A stretch of DNA of 64,000 bases. Source: Loxodes magnus (Eukaryota; Ciliophora; Karyorelictea; Loxodida; Loxodidae). The notes below the pieces were generated by a model. It ran no database searches and had not been told where the DNA came from. It saw only the letters and a list, made by a program, of their open reading frames with translations. Of the stretch, positions 26,001 through 37,753 are shown one piece after another (the stretch's first letter is position 1; each line of letters begins with the position of its first letter). The translations under genes and the position numbers were made by a program. The stretch is taken from the NCBI GenBank assembly GCA_946699065.1, contig CAMPDV010000277.1, positions 209,001 to 273,000 on the forward strand, written 5' to 3'.

Positions 26001-29000
26001 TTGTCCAAGGTGCCATTAAGATTGTAAATTTTGCTATAATGAAAGTCAAGTAAATTGCCTTGAATGCTCAAAACGATAATTTTACATTCCAAGTTGACCA
26101 AGCTCAGGCAAATGCATATGCAATTTTGGTTACTCAAGCTTACTAGTAAATAATTAAACTTTTTGTATTTAAGATAAACTTGATACTAAAAACCTACTTC
26201 CTGTTTCTAAGTTCTCAGTTCCACGCTCCAATTTTATATATTAAGATATATGAAACTCTTAGAATTTAACAAAAAGTACACCCAAATAGATAAATCTATA
26301 GAATGATAGTTTTACTAATAGTTGAGGAATAGAATTTTGATATAAGCCATGAAAATATAAAAGCATTTAGGAAAACCTGTTTTCTATTTAGTATAATTAT
26401 AGTTCATCTAATTCTTGATAATGATCTGATTTTCTTATAATAGCTTTTAACCAAAAATAAAGCACTTTATTTATCTAATGAAATTAAACTACCTTTTATA
26501 ACTTTCCAATGTTGGATAGTGCCTCATGGTATCATATTTTAATTTAAGTTTCAAATCAAAGTAACAGTTAAATTACGACTCAAGTTTGTTTTTCTTCATT
26601 TTGAATAAAATCAGTTTGCTAAAACAAAACAAATTTTGGATATGATATAAGATAAAAGCTTACCTATTAAATGCAAATAGACTTATATTATTAAAGTATA
26701 CTTCGTGTTTTTTAGCCTAATTTATATTTAAGTGTATACAATGAATTTCAAAGACCTTAAGGTGAAATGCTTTGACTTTAGTTCTATCCTGATCTATAAG
26801 ATGTAAATGATAAACTTATGGATTACCTTACTCTCAAAACTCCATGTTGATAAATTTGTAATGGAATATGTACTTTTGATAATCCAGTTCCTTCAGAAAG
26901 TTGTTAGAAATAAGCTGCTCACAAGCTGTTTACTAGTGAAACAAATTGATATAAAATAGATTCATTTAACTAGTATTAAATATATGGTTTTAGCTAAATT
27001 TTTGAGGGTAATTATTTTGATAGAGAAAACTAACACATAGAAGTTACTTTTAACTTAAGTTTTTCTCGCAGCTTAAGCTAAATATTTTTTCTACAAAGAA
27101 CTTAAGAAAATTGTTCAATAGTTTATCAGTCTAATAGCATTTAGCTTCTCGTTAGTAATCATAACTCTCTAGATTTATAAATTTAAGACTATAGTTAATA
27201 ATAAAGCTTTATAGTTAGAATAACTACAGGAATGTATAAATTCTAAGAAAATCTCTATGAGTAATATTTCTGTATCATTGAGTAAAACTAACAGTAATGC
27301 TAGCTCTAGGTTATTTAGGATTAAGAAACATGCAGACTAATACATAATGAAAGTTCTTATATTCACTTTTAGTAAAATAGTTCTATTAGAAACTTAGAAA
27401 TTAGAGATTATGATGCAGATGGAGATATTTCTTTATGCTCAGAAAAAGGGGAATGAAATGTTAATTATCCTTATTTTACTAGTTTTTGTGAATGTGAAAT
27501 ATGCTTTTAAAAAGTTTACATAAACTAAACAGCACAGCAATGCATAGAAAGCATACCTAGCTTATTTGATAGATAAACAAATTAAAATTGCTCTTTTCCT
27601 TAAAATGAAATTTATATAGACTTAATTCCTAAAAATGAAAGTAAAAGATTTTATATAAATGATACCTAGTAATTAGTACAAAATAACCTATCAAATCTAC
27701 TTTAAAGTTTAAACTAACACGATTTTATGCTTAGCTTTTGAATGAAATTAGGTAACTTTAGTACTTAAAATATGTTTATTCTTTCTATTTAAATTCCAAA
27801 TAAAACCCCTTTCTTGCTGACATATTTGGTAGGAAATACTTCATAAATATAAATAAACTCAGGAGAAAAGCTTAAAGCTAGAGGAAGCTACTGTAAATAA
27901 AACGAATGACATAATATTATAATAGAGTTTACAAAACTTAAAAGTATTTATTGCTATGTTTCTATAAAATTTCCTTCTAAATGTGTAGAATTTAGATGAT
28001 TTAAGTAAGATTTAAACATTACAAACGAACATATCTTATACATTGGAGGAAAAGGTGAAACTATGCTCCAAGCATTTGATGGTTGACTTATGCATATAAA
28101 ACTTAGTGGAACAAACTAGATGTTCTAAGATAATCCTGAATAAGTAGCAGAATATTGAAGGAACCTAACCCAGTGTAGAAATTAAATTTGAAAGAATTAT
28201 GTAATCCCATTTACTGAATGCTAAAGGTGTTCGAAAACAGGAGAAATTTGTAATTAATGTGGCAATCCACTAAACACTCTTAATACCCTTTGTCTTGTGA
28301 GTTGCCTAGTCGGATTTTATGAAGATTAAAATAATACTTGTTAGAACTGCACTCTTAAAATACCAGGTTGTTCGAATTGCTCTACTTATGGTGATGAGTG
28401 CTTTCACTGCTCATCATGTCTAAACTTATATAATAACAGCTGTGTATCAAAATGTCCAGTTGGATTTTATGGAGATTAAAATAATACTTGTTAGAACTGC
28501 ACTCTTAAAATACCAGGTTGTTTGAATTGCTCTACTTATGGTGATGAGTGCTTTCACTGCTCATCAAATCTAAACTTATATAATAACAGCTGTGTATCAA
28601 AATGTCCAGTTGGATTTTATGGAGATTAAAATAATACTTGCTAGAACTGCACTCTTAAAATACCAGGTTGTTTGAATTGCTCTACTTATGGTGATGAGTG
28701 CTTTCACTGCTCATCATGTCTAAACTTATATAATAACAGCTGTGTATCAAAATGTCCAGTTGGATTTTATGGAGATTAAAATAATACTTGCTAGAACTGC
28801 ACTCTTAAAATACCAGGTTGTTTGAATTGCTCTACTTATGGAGACGAATGTTTTCAATGTTATTAAAGTCTAAACTTATATAATAACAGTTGCATAGAGA
28901 GATGTCCAGTCGGATTTTATTAAGACGATACTAATATTTGCTTAAACTGTACTCTTAAAATAGCTGGTTGCTACTTATGCTCTACAAACGGATCAGTTTG

Positions 29001-32000
29001 TACATAATGCTAAAAGAATCTTTACTCATATAATAATTAATGCTGAGATAATTGCCCATTAGATACTTATAAAGAAACTGATTTATCTTGTTAAAGTTGC
29101 AGTTAAAAAATAAAAAACTGCTAGTCTTGTTCTAGCACAGGAGATATTTGCTATAATTGTTTGGATAGTTTAAGATTATATTATAATTAATGTTTTGATA
29201 GGTGTCCTAAAGGAACTTACTAAAATACTAATTCAACTTGCTTGTTATGTGAAGAAAAAATAAAAGCTTGCTAATTATGCTCCATCACAGGAGAGATATG
29301 TGAATAATGCTTTAATTCATTTTACTTATATCATAATTAATGTTTCGATAATTGCCCATCTGGAACTTATAAAAATTAAGACTCAATTTGCTTAAATTGT
29401 AGCTCCTAAATTTAAAATTGTTTGATTTGCTCTGAAGCAGGAGACATTTGCTATAAATGTCAAATAGCATACTTTTTATATAATAATAATTGCTTACTAA
29501 ATTGTCCCACTGAAACATACTAATAGCAAAATTACACATGCTAAAAATGTAATTTAAAGATTGATAATTGCAAGGTTTGCTCTCAAGAAGGAGACTCTTG
29601 CTATAAATGCTAAGAAGGATTTAATCTCTATAATAGTTCATGTGTCGACCAATGTCCAATTTAAACCTTTCAAAGCTATAATTTTACTTGCTTAAGCTGT
29701 GATTCTTAAATAAATAATTGTAGCTTATGTTCTGATAACGGTGAGATTTGCTTTGAATGTAATGATAACTTTAAGCTTTTTAATAATACATGCTTAAATA
29801 TCTGTCCTTTAGGCACTTTCTAAGACAATAACATGTATTGTAAGAATTGTGACTCTAAATAAAGAAATTGTGAGTAATGTTCATTGTATGGAGAGATATG
29901 CTAAAGATGTCAGTAGCCTTTTGTTCTATATAATAACTCTTGCATTGAAAGTTGTCCTAGTTGAACTTATTAAGATTCTAACTTTGCTTGCTAAAGTTGC
30001 GACTAAAAAATTAAAAATTGTTCTTTATGCTCAGAAAAAGAAATTTGTAATAAGTGTTAAGAAACTTTTTATTTATATCAGAATCAATGCATCAAAAACT
30101 GTTCCGCTGATTAGAATTTAGATTCTGCTTGCTAAAACTGTCTCTAAAAGGTTAAAAGTTGCCAGTTATGTTCTTAAGATGAAAAGAACTGCATAAAGTG
30201 TTAAGTTCCTTATCTGCTTTTAGATAACTAATGTGTTGAAAGTTGCCCTGCTGAGTCTTTTTAAGATACAGATTCAACTTGTAGAAGTTGCAACTCTAAA
30301 TTTGAAAATTGTTAGTCTTGTACTGGGTATGGTGAATAGTGCTAAATATGTAAAACAAATTTTCATATTTATAAACCAAACGAGACAGCTAGTTGTGTTG
30401 AAGATTGCAAAGAAGATCAAATAGAAATAAATGGAGTTTGTTGAGCATGCTAATAAATATAATTATGCTATAGTTATTTAATTAATGACTCATCAAAGGC
30501 AGAATGTGCTTAATTCCCTCAAAACATTTAATATTAATAGATACTTTAATAATGTAGCCAAAATAATGAAGAAACTGAAGAAGAATAGTCATAATTAAAT
30601 TAAGGAGACAATAATGATCTTGTTTAGTACAATAGCTTAGATGATTTCAATATTTCTAGTTAAGAAAAGAATTTAATCGAATCTACTTATTCCTTTTAAG
30701 AATATACATCTGTCGGTACTTTAGTTGGAAGCTCTGTAGTATCTACTTTGATGCTTAGTTCATCGGTTTCTTTATCCGGTATGAGCTTTCTTTTATAAGC
30801 TCTATTTACCACATAGCTTATCCTATTAAATGCATTTATAAACGTAGAAAAAACAGATGACTTAAAGGCTTATTTCTATATGAATTTTAATAACAATAAT
30901 CCAGTTGGAGGAGTTAACAACAATGACTTTTTATCCTTCGATTTGGATTCTAAAAAACTTCTCGTAGACAAATAGATTTATGTGCATTTAAATTACACAA
31001 GCTATACTTTACTTTCGAACCTTACTAGTGGTATTTTTATTTTAATCATACTATTTGGGATTGATTTCTTGCTTAAAATACTAGGAAAATATAAAGAAAA
31101 GATAGAAAAGTTAAGAAATAAACTGACTAATAGAAATTACATATTAGTAATTTATAACCTTAAGACACTACAAATCAATATAGCTATTATGCTTTAGCTC
31201 TAACATTTTAACTTAAGTGATTGATATGTTGCTCTTAACTCTATTTTAGCTATCTTTGTTCTGGTAAGTTTTTTTATATTATTTAGCTGATACAATTATC
31301 CTGTATTGTACATAGTTTCTATGTAGGAAAGAAATATTTAGATTTGAAGTAAAAATATAATGAAAATTAAGATGAATAAGTAAAGGAATAATTGGATAAA
31401 ATAAAGGAAAAGTATATTGTATATTTTGACTAGAAAGAGCAAAATAACTTACTATAAGCTTCGTTCTAGACTTTATTCTTAGTAAGAAGACTTTTGTTTG
31501 CCTTTTCAATCATAATATTTTCTGAGATTTAGATAGTCTAAATATCCCTTTAAATTTTAAATTGTATAGTTTGGTTTTTATATGTAGTGTTCTACAAACC
31601 ATTTTCAAACTCATTCAATTTACTATAGGAAATGATAGGAGAATTAGTTCTAATCTACATCTTTTTCTTTAACTTTTACTTCTTAAATAATAGCGAAGCT
31701 ATATAAGCAAGAGAACTAAATCAATAAGCTCAAGAGTATGGAAAGATAATAGTATTTTTATGTAGCAGTTTTTCAGTTTTTTCATTGTGTATATCAATAA
31801 TTGTGTTTTTAGTATAACTTTATAAAACATGAAAGAGCAAAAAGTTAAATAAAGTCTCTTCGTAAGAATAAAATAACGAAACTAATAAACTACAAGTCAC
31901 ATACCAAGAAAATGAATAAAGCTACCTTCATTAATAATAATTAAGATATGCTGTTAATACTATAGGAGATATCTTACAATAAACTAGGAAAGATGAAGAG

Positions 32001-32114
32001 GAAATTTCAATTGTAGAATAAAATCAGAACTCTTAAAATTCTTAGTGCGAGAAAAGGCTAGACGAAAATGTGCTATTTGACTAGAGGAATGAGGAGTTAA
32101 AATTATGTTTTTGA
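23044..32114 (+). CDS. Gene C: giant Cys-rich repeat membrane protein, about 3015 aa
   Basis: Exons are 23044-31263 and 31287-32114. The ATG opens a signal peptide (LVLILILHQVKA). Residues about 25-860 are Asn/Tyr/Trp-rich extracellular sequence, possibly carbohydrate-binding folds (inference). Residues 870-1035 are a first CX2C box, and about 1040-1700 a second globular region. Residues about 1720-2460 are some 14 to 15 Cys-rich units of 50 aa, of which about 3.5 are almost identical in DNA. After residue 2550 come several membrane segments and a Gln/Glu-rich cytosolic tail. It stops at tandem TGA TGA (32112-32117). One frame is held for 8.2 kb, with TGA as Trp throughout, strong evidence for the code. 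The membrane part resembles genes A and E in layout. Role unknown; a surface adhesin, receptor or channel-like protein is a guess. The tail may be longer (see 32089-32745). Confidence 0.85.
28315..28840 (+). repeat. Near-identical 150-bp tandem repeats in gene C
   Basis: About 3.5 units with exact 150-bp period (starts 28315, 28465, 28615, 28765) differ at only a few bases. Each codes for a 50-aa unit with CX2C pairs (NTCQNCTLKIPGC..C..). Flanking units to 30420 have the same plan but are diverged, so this block expanded or was homogenised recently. Confidence 0.95.
31264..31286 (+). other. 23-nt intron of gene C
   Basis: GTAAGTTTTTTT...TTTAG, 23 nt, sits inside a membrane segment. Removing it moves the reading from frame 1 to frame 0, where hydrophobic segments and the tail continue to TGA. 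The decayed C-like copies keep a recognisable counterpart of the site. Confidence 0.85.
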
Positions 32115-32745
32115 TGAAACTTAATAATAATATTATGTTCTTTCTCATATATCCAAACTAAGTTATATCTCAATTAAACTTAAATTATTTCACTAGTAAA
32201 TTTATATTTACTAAAGCAATATAAAATAGCTAATTAACTTCTAGCTTGGTAAATACGAAAATCTATAATTAAAGTATTAATTAGTAAGAGCTAAACTGCT
32301 CTTACTCTATTCTTCAAACATATTATGGCAAACACTTATTCCATTTCTACTTTAAAATAGGCAAATTAGATATGAACCATCTAGAATTTATATAGTAAAA
32401 TTATATATATAGAATTTAAATTTAAAATAGTCATATTTTTAGCAAATAAACACATTTTTTAGCTTTATGGAATAAATCATAAAGGAAAACTGATGATTAC
32501 CTACTTATTCTATTGAGAACTATATTGAAGATAAAATTAGATTAAAATTTTATTAAGAAGCAACGTTACATTATAGATATGCCGATTGAACAGTATTTCG
32601 TTAACATCTTGAAGGAATTTAGTAATTTCCTGAAATTAACTATACAAACTAAAATGGAATATAGGAAATAAATAATCTCAATCTTTATGTTGCAAACTGA
32701 TTCTTATGGCTTTTAATAATATTTATATTTTTTTTTTAAACCGCC
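32089..32745 (+). CDS. Probable C-terminal extension of gene C, or overlapping gene fragment
   Basis: A different frame (ATG 32089) overlaps the last 26 nt of gene C and reads as strong protein: KYENLQLKYQLVRAKLLLLY, RIYIVKLYIQNLNLK, ENWWLPTYSIENYIEDKIR, ending in a membrane segment (ANWFLWLLIIFIFFF) at the border of a GC-richer block. Weakly similar sequence follows both decayed C-like genes (SRIY...NLN, ENW.I, near 53000 and 12900 minus). It is therefore a conserved companion of C-like genes, either a further exon reached by an intron or frameshift, or a separate downstream ORF now truncated. Confidence 0.5.
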
Positions 32746-33070
32746 ATAGTTGTTCGAAGGTGAACAACAAGGTCATCTTCATCAGAGGTTGGGGAATTTA
32801 AGTACACATAATTGACACATGTCGTCCTCTGTTTTGGTGATGCAATGAGACACAATCTTGCCATGTCCTTGGACCTCCAGCAAGTATTAAAGATTAAGAG
32901 TATTCTAAAATTATATCAGTATTGAACATTTTTATCAGTACTGAATAACTATACCAGTATTGAACAAGGTTTATCAGTATCTGATAATTTTATCAGTAAT
33001 AAACATTCTTGTCAGTATGAAACATTATTTTAAAGAGCTGCGCACCAACGAGAGTGCTACGCGCTCTATA
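32746..33070. other. GC-richer block of unknown nature
   Basis: Positions 32750-32885 are GC-richer than their surroundings and read as weakly plausible protein on either strand, with no family recognised. The 3' part carries 20-bp repeats and a short GC-rich inverted repeat (GAGC...GCTC, 33036-33066). It interrupts the coding frame at 32745, so an insertion is likely, but no clear target duplication was found. Confidence 0.35.
32912..33035. repeat. Six degenerate 20-bp tandem repeats
   Basis: Consensus TATCAGTATTGAACATTTTT repeated about six times with variation (TATCAGTACTGAATAACTA, TACCAGTATTGAACAAGG, TATCAGTATCTGATAAT and so on). No similar array elsewhere in the window. Confidence 0.8.
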
Positions 33071-33129
33071 ATCAAATTTATTTATTTATGTGAAAAATTA
33101 TCTCCTTATGTGGAGGAAAAGACATAATT

Positions 33130-33780
33130 AAAATAGCATCTTTAACAAACACCAAAATTCTCTTACTAGTTTTAACTGCAATTTGTAACACAAGTTTATG
33201 TTATATTTTTCTCTTAAAGGAAATAGTTTTCTTTACATTTAACGTATGCTTTACTAACTTATTAACAAAAATTAAAATTAGGAATAATTTTGATTCTCTT
33301 AGCAAGTAAATTTTAATCTTACCAGTATCTAATGGGACATTATTTCATGCAGATTTTATTATATAAAGCTAAAGAAACTTTGCATCCTAAGCAACTTTTT
33401 TCGTCAAAGCTACATCTTTTGCATTTTTAAATATTTTAATTACATGATAAACACTTAAATTAAGTTCTAAAAAAGAAATATTCTTAAGAAGCAAATCTTA
33501 AACAGGTTACTTTATTCTTCTCACATTTTTCGCATTTTTATATAGATATATTGCATGCTTCGTATACTCCATCATTATCAAAATCTTACTTTCTTTCTGA
33601 TCATTAAAACTTACATTAGTTATTAGTGAGTTTTAAAATAATTTGAATGACACATTTAAAACAATCCTTACCATTAGATGAACAATAACAGCAATAGAAA
33701 ATTTAAGCAGTATCTCCACAAATTTTTATTTATAGGCATTTTATTTATTTGAATTGCTAGATATAGTTTAAAGTAAAAAG
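33130..33780 (-). pseudogene. Fragment F: inverted piece of a Cys-rich repeat gene
   Basis: On the minus strand, CX2C-dense units typical of the family appear (CKRCSFDEKSCLGCK...ICMKQCPIRYW, near 33300-33440) with several frame changes. No start, membrane region or stop is present. It is bounded by a 9-bp inverted repeat, GTGCTACGC at 33054-33062 and its complement at 33959-33967, which may mark the moved segment. It lies between gene C and pseudogene D, opposite to both. Confidence 0.65.
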
Positions 33781-34009
33781 AATTTGAATATAAGAGTTAT
33801 TTTACTCATGTAAATAATTTAGAGCTTTATCATTATTATAAGTTGAATCATTTTAATAAAAATGCTAATAAAGGAGATATTGTATATTAGAGGCTAATTT
33901 ATTTTTTAAGTCTAAATATATTTTAATAAATTAAAAGAAAGAAGTTTGATTAAAGTGTGCGTAGCACCTCAATGTTATTCAGCACTGTTAAAAAGACAAG
34001 ATATAAAAG

Positions 34010-37000
34010 ATATATTCTATTAAGCATTAGATTGGATAGCTATATTATACAGCCTTATCAAGAATTTACTTCTTTACCATCTCTATAATGCAATGCTTAT
34101 TGCTTCAAATGCTATTGAACTAATTCAACCAATTGATTACAATGCTACTAAGATTGGGCATTTCAAAATGACTCTTGCATTTACACATTAAAAATTATTA
34201 AAGAAAATATTTGCAACTAAACCTGTCCCATAGCTTAGCAAGATAGTAGCAATGATAATTACTGCGAATTTTGTAATGCTACTTTTACTATTGTGAAGAG
34301 TGTAATTAACTGGGAAATAAATGTACTAAATGCTAAAATTAATTCTATATACTCAATGATTAATGCTTCCCTTGCTTAGATTATGACTAATTTTGTATTA
34401 ATTTTAATAACTCAATTTGCTTATCTTCCTGGAACGATAAAAAGATTTAAAAAAGAAATGTGAAAATTAATGTTAAATTAATTAATAAGACACTGATAAA
34501 GAAGGAATATATTAACCCTGTTATGAATAATGAAGTAACTGTTAGAACTGAAGTGATGTAGAGTGTTTAGAATGTGAATAAGGAAAATATCTTAAAAATT
34601 AGTAATGTAAATAATGCTCTACTTAAATATAAAATTGCTCAAGATGCCCTTAAGATGGTTTTACTTGCTATTAATGTGAGAGTACTTAATATTTAAAATT
34701 AACGAATAATAAGTGCTAACTTTAATGCGAGTAATATGAATAAGATTATGATTAAGATTGAATTCGCTAAGCTTGTGGAGAAGAAATAAAAGACTGTAGA
34801 GAATGTGATATAAATGTAAGGAAATATACTTTATGCATATAAGAAGATTTTTTCTTTTTCTAAGAAAAAATGGAATGCATAGCTTGTGATAATAAAATAA
34901 AAAATTGTAAAAAATGTGACGTAAATGGAGAAAATTGTAAAGAGTGTTTAGAAACGTTTATCCTACTTGATAATAGATGTATATAATTATGTCCTGATTA
35001 AGCATATTATCTTATAATTTTACTTGTAAAAAATGTAATTCAAAGATATAGAACTGTGATTAATGTACCGAGAACGGAGAAAAATATCTTAGATGTAAGG
35101 AACACTTTTTACTTTTTGAAGATAAATGTGTAGATAAATGTGTAGATAAATGTCCTAACTAAACTTAATATGAAAATAGTTTAACTGTATGAAATGCTAA
35201 TAAAAATTACCAAATTGTGATTAATGCTCCAACAATGGATAAATTTGTTTGAAATGCTCTGAAAACTTTATAATTTTCTATTAAACAAAACTTCTTAATG
35301 TGTAAACAAATGTGAAGAAACTTAATTTTGTATAAATCAAACGTGTTTAGATTGCTTAAAGATCTAATCTTGCCTCGATTTTTCTAATAACTTTACTTTT
35401 AAATATTGTTCTTAATGTCCTCAAAATATATTAATCTTGCAGCAGTTTTAGTAATGATGTGTCTAGAATTTTTTAAATGATTCTAATAGTATTTAAACTA
35501 ATAATAAATAAGAAAAATAAAACATCCTAATGTTTCTGACATTATAAAATCAATTATTAATATCACAGGATAATTTATTATGTAATCTCATGTTATAAAT
35601 ATTGCTCTCATTTGCTTGTCTTCGGTTAACTCTTTTATTTAGCAAAGCTATTTATAAGGATTTTGACGTGTAACTTTAATCACTTAAATAATTATGATAA
35701 ATGCTATATTAGTGTTCCTAGACCTGATAACCTTAATAACTACTACTTCTCTAACTTTAAATTCAAAACTCCTTTTGGACTTAATATTGATTTTTTTTGA
35801 GATAGACTGATAAATAATGCTTATTAACTATAATACATGAAAATAACTTAATTATAAGAGCTACATGTTCTTAGCTAATACAATCAATTCTTTAGTAATT
35901 CTTTCTCTTGTTTATCTTATGACTTTAATTTCTTGTTTAGGTAGTAAAATATTTTAAAATGTAGGTTTTTTTTAGAAGCTTAAAAAGTCTTTTCATTATA
36001 GAGGTTTGATAAACTTCTATTTATCTTATAACTTAAGCTTAAATTTTGCTATTTTTATATAGATTTATTACTTAGACTTTAGTGATATTTTTGAAACTAT
36101 AAACTTGCTATTTACTTTTATTAGTATAGTAACTATTTAATTTATAGGGCATTCAAGTTATTATCATCTTTGCTACTTTTAAGATAGTTCTTTCATTTTC
36201 TAACAGTTAACTACATAAGTCCAATAACTAATTATTGATTTAATAAAGCTATGATGTCTTTTTCTAAGGCTTTAAGCCAGATAAAGTAGTTATCTATTAT
36301 CCTTTGCTTCTAATAAGAAGGTTCATTTTGGTAGCAGAGCTAATAATTTTGGCAAATTATGCTGAAGCATAAATAGTAATATTTCCTATGCCATGTGTAT
36401 TATGAATTCTATTCTTAATAATAAATAACCTTATGAAAGTATTAAATATAATTACTTTGAATGTCTAGTTTTCTTAATCATCCTTTATATGATTAACCTC
36501 TATTTTGAAGGACTATAATCTAACAAATAGCTAAAATCTGTTGATGCTGAATAAGTCATTTTTAAAGGATCTTTAGTTGTATACTTTTCCAGTAGATTTA
36601 TATTTACTATTTCTATAATAGTTTTGATAGTAAATATCAGAAAATTTATAAGGTAGTGAAGATCTTAAAAGAAAGGGTAAAATGTTGAAATAAGCAACTA
36701 AACAGGATAGAATATAGATTAAGATATAAAAGACAATAGCTTTAAAGTAACATAGAATTAATTAAGTTTACAGATAAAGAAAGAAAAAAGAGAAAAAGAG
36801 AAAATAAAATATAAGAATAGAGATAAAAAGAAAGAAAGGAAGATAGAGTAAAAAAGTAAAGAAATTAAGACAAAAAAAATAAAATAGAAAATGTGAAAAT
36901 CAAAATGAAAATAAGATATACTATAGAGAATTTCTAAGATGCTTTAAAAGATGCCATAAGATTTTAAGCCAAAATGGGACTAAAGAGAAACGCTGAAAGA
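34010..37000 (+). pseudogene. Pseudogene D: 5'-truncated copy of gene A
   Basis: Homology to gene A starts near its residue 200 (NKPYQGF equivalent) and continues past the stop into about 200 bp of 3' flank. The signal peptide and most of the N-terminal domain are missing. A one-base deletion near 34290 (ATTGTGAAG for AATTGTGAAG) shifts frame inside the Cys region. Some Cys are replaced, and a 12-bp duplication occurs near 35135. The 19-nt intron is retained at 36129-36147, so this is a DNA-level copy, not a retrocopy. A 447-bp tract in the membrane region is almost identical to gene A although the flanks are diverged. Confidence 0.85.
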
Positions 37001-37215
37001 AGGATTTTAGATTTATAAATAAGATTTTAATTTTTAATACTTATTTATTTAATTAGGAATATATTAATTTAGATAGCTTTACATAATTTTTATAAGTTTA
37101 TATCACAAATAATTGCATAATTTTGCTTGATTTTAGAAATGCTTTAATAAATTAAAAGACTAGATTCTATAAAATTACTAAGAATTTAATGTTTATTAGA
37201 TTTGTTGATAATTAT

Positions 37216-37753
37216 ATCTTCAGCAGGAGATTCTTTTATTAACACTCGAGTAAATTTTTCCACTCTCAGTTTTGTATTAATTTGATCCAAACTTAGTTTT
37301 GTGCCTAAATTAATATCTAATATCTTATTTTTAGTTTCTTTTTTCTTTTAGCTAGTAATTAATTAAATACAATTTAGCTTTTTTTCTTAATTTATTTAAG
37401 ATGCTTTAAACTTATTGTTATATATTTAAGACTCTATAGCATTTTAAAGCATAGCTATGTCTTTTAAAATGAATATAGTTCTTTAGACATAAATAAATAT
37501 ATCCTGTGAATGAAATTTTAAACTTATATAAGAATAGATAATCATTTAAGTACAGTTTATATAAGTTATTATATTTAAGTAAATCCTTTTTATTTTAATG
37601 GTACTTTTATATCTTTATCTCCAAACCTATTTTATTCCTTAATTTTTTTACGCTGAAGTCTACTTGTCCCCCTTTTAGTTACTGTGTTAATTAAAATTAT
37701 TTTAAAATTTGTATATGAGTATAGCATAGAAATATCAACTAGACTTCATATAA
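37216..37753. other. Intergenic gap before the large membrane protein gene
   Basis: AT-rich, no coding frame or RNA gene that I can support. Confidence 0.35.

Noticed and set aside
25702..26137. Two overlapping minus-strand ORFs
   Set aside because: Shadows of the first Cys box of gene C, whose plus frame is continuous for 8.2 kb.
28290..28860. CRISPR-like regular array
   Set aside because: Units are adjacent coding repeats of 150 bp without spacers, inside gene C.
32912..33035. CRISPR-like short repeats
   Set aside because: The 20-bp repeats are degenerate and directly tandem, with no unique spacers, and the genome is eukaryotic.
34010..37000. Pseudogene D as a processed retrocopy
   Set aside because: The 19-nt intron is retained and homology extends beyond the stop codon, so it arose by DNA duplication.
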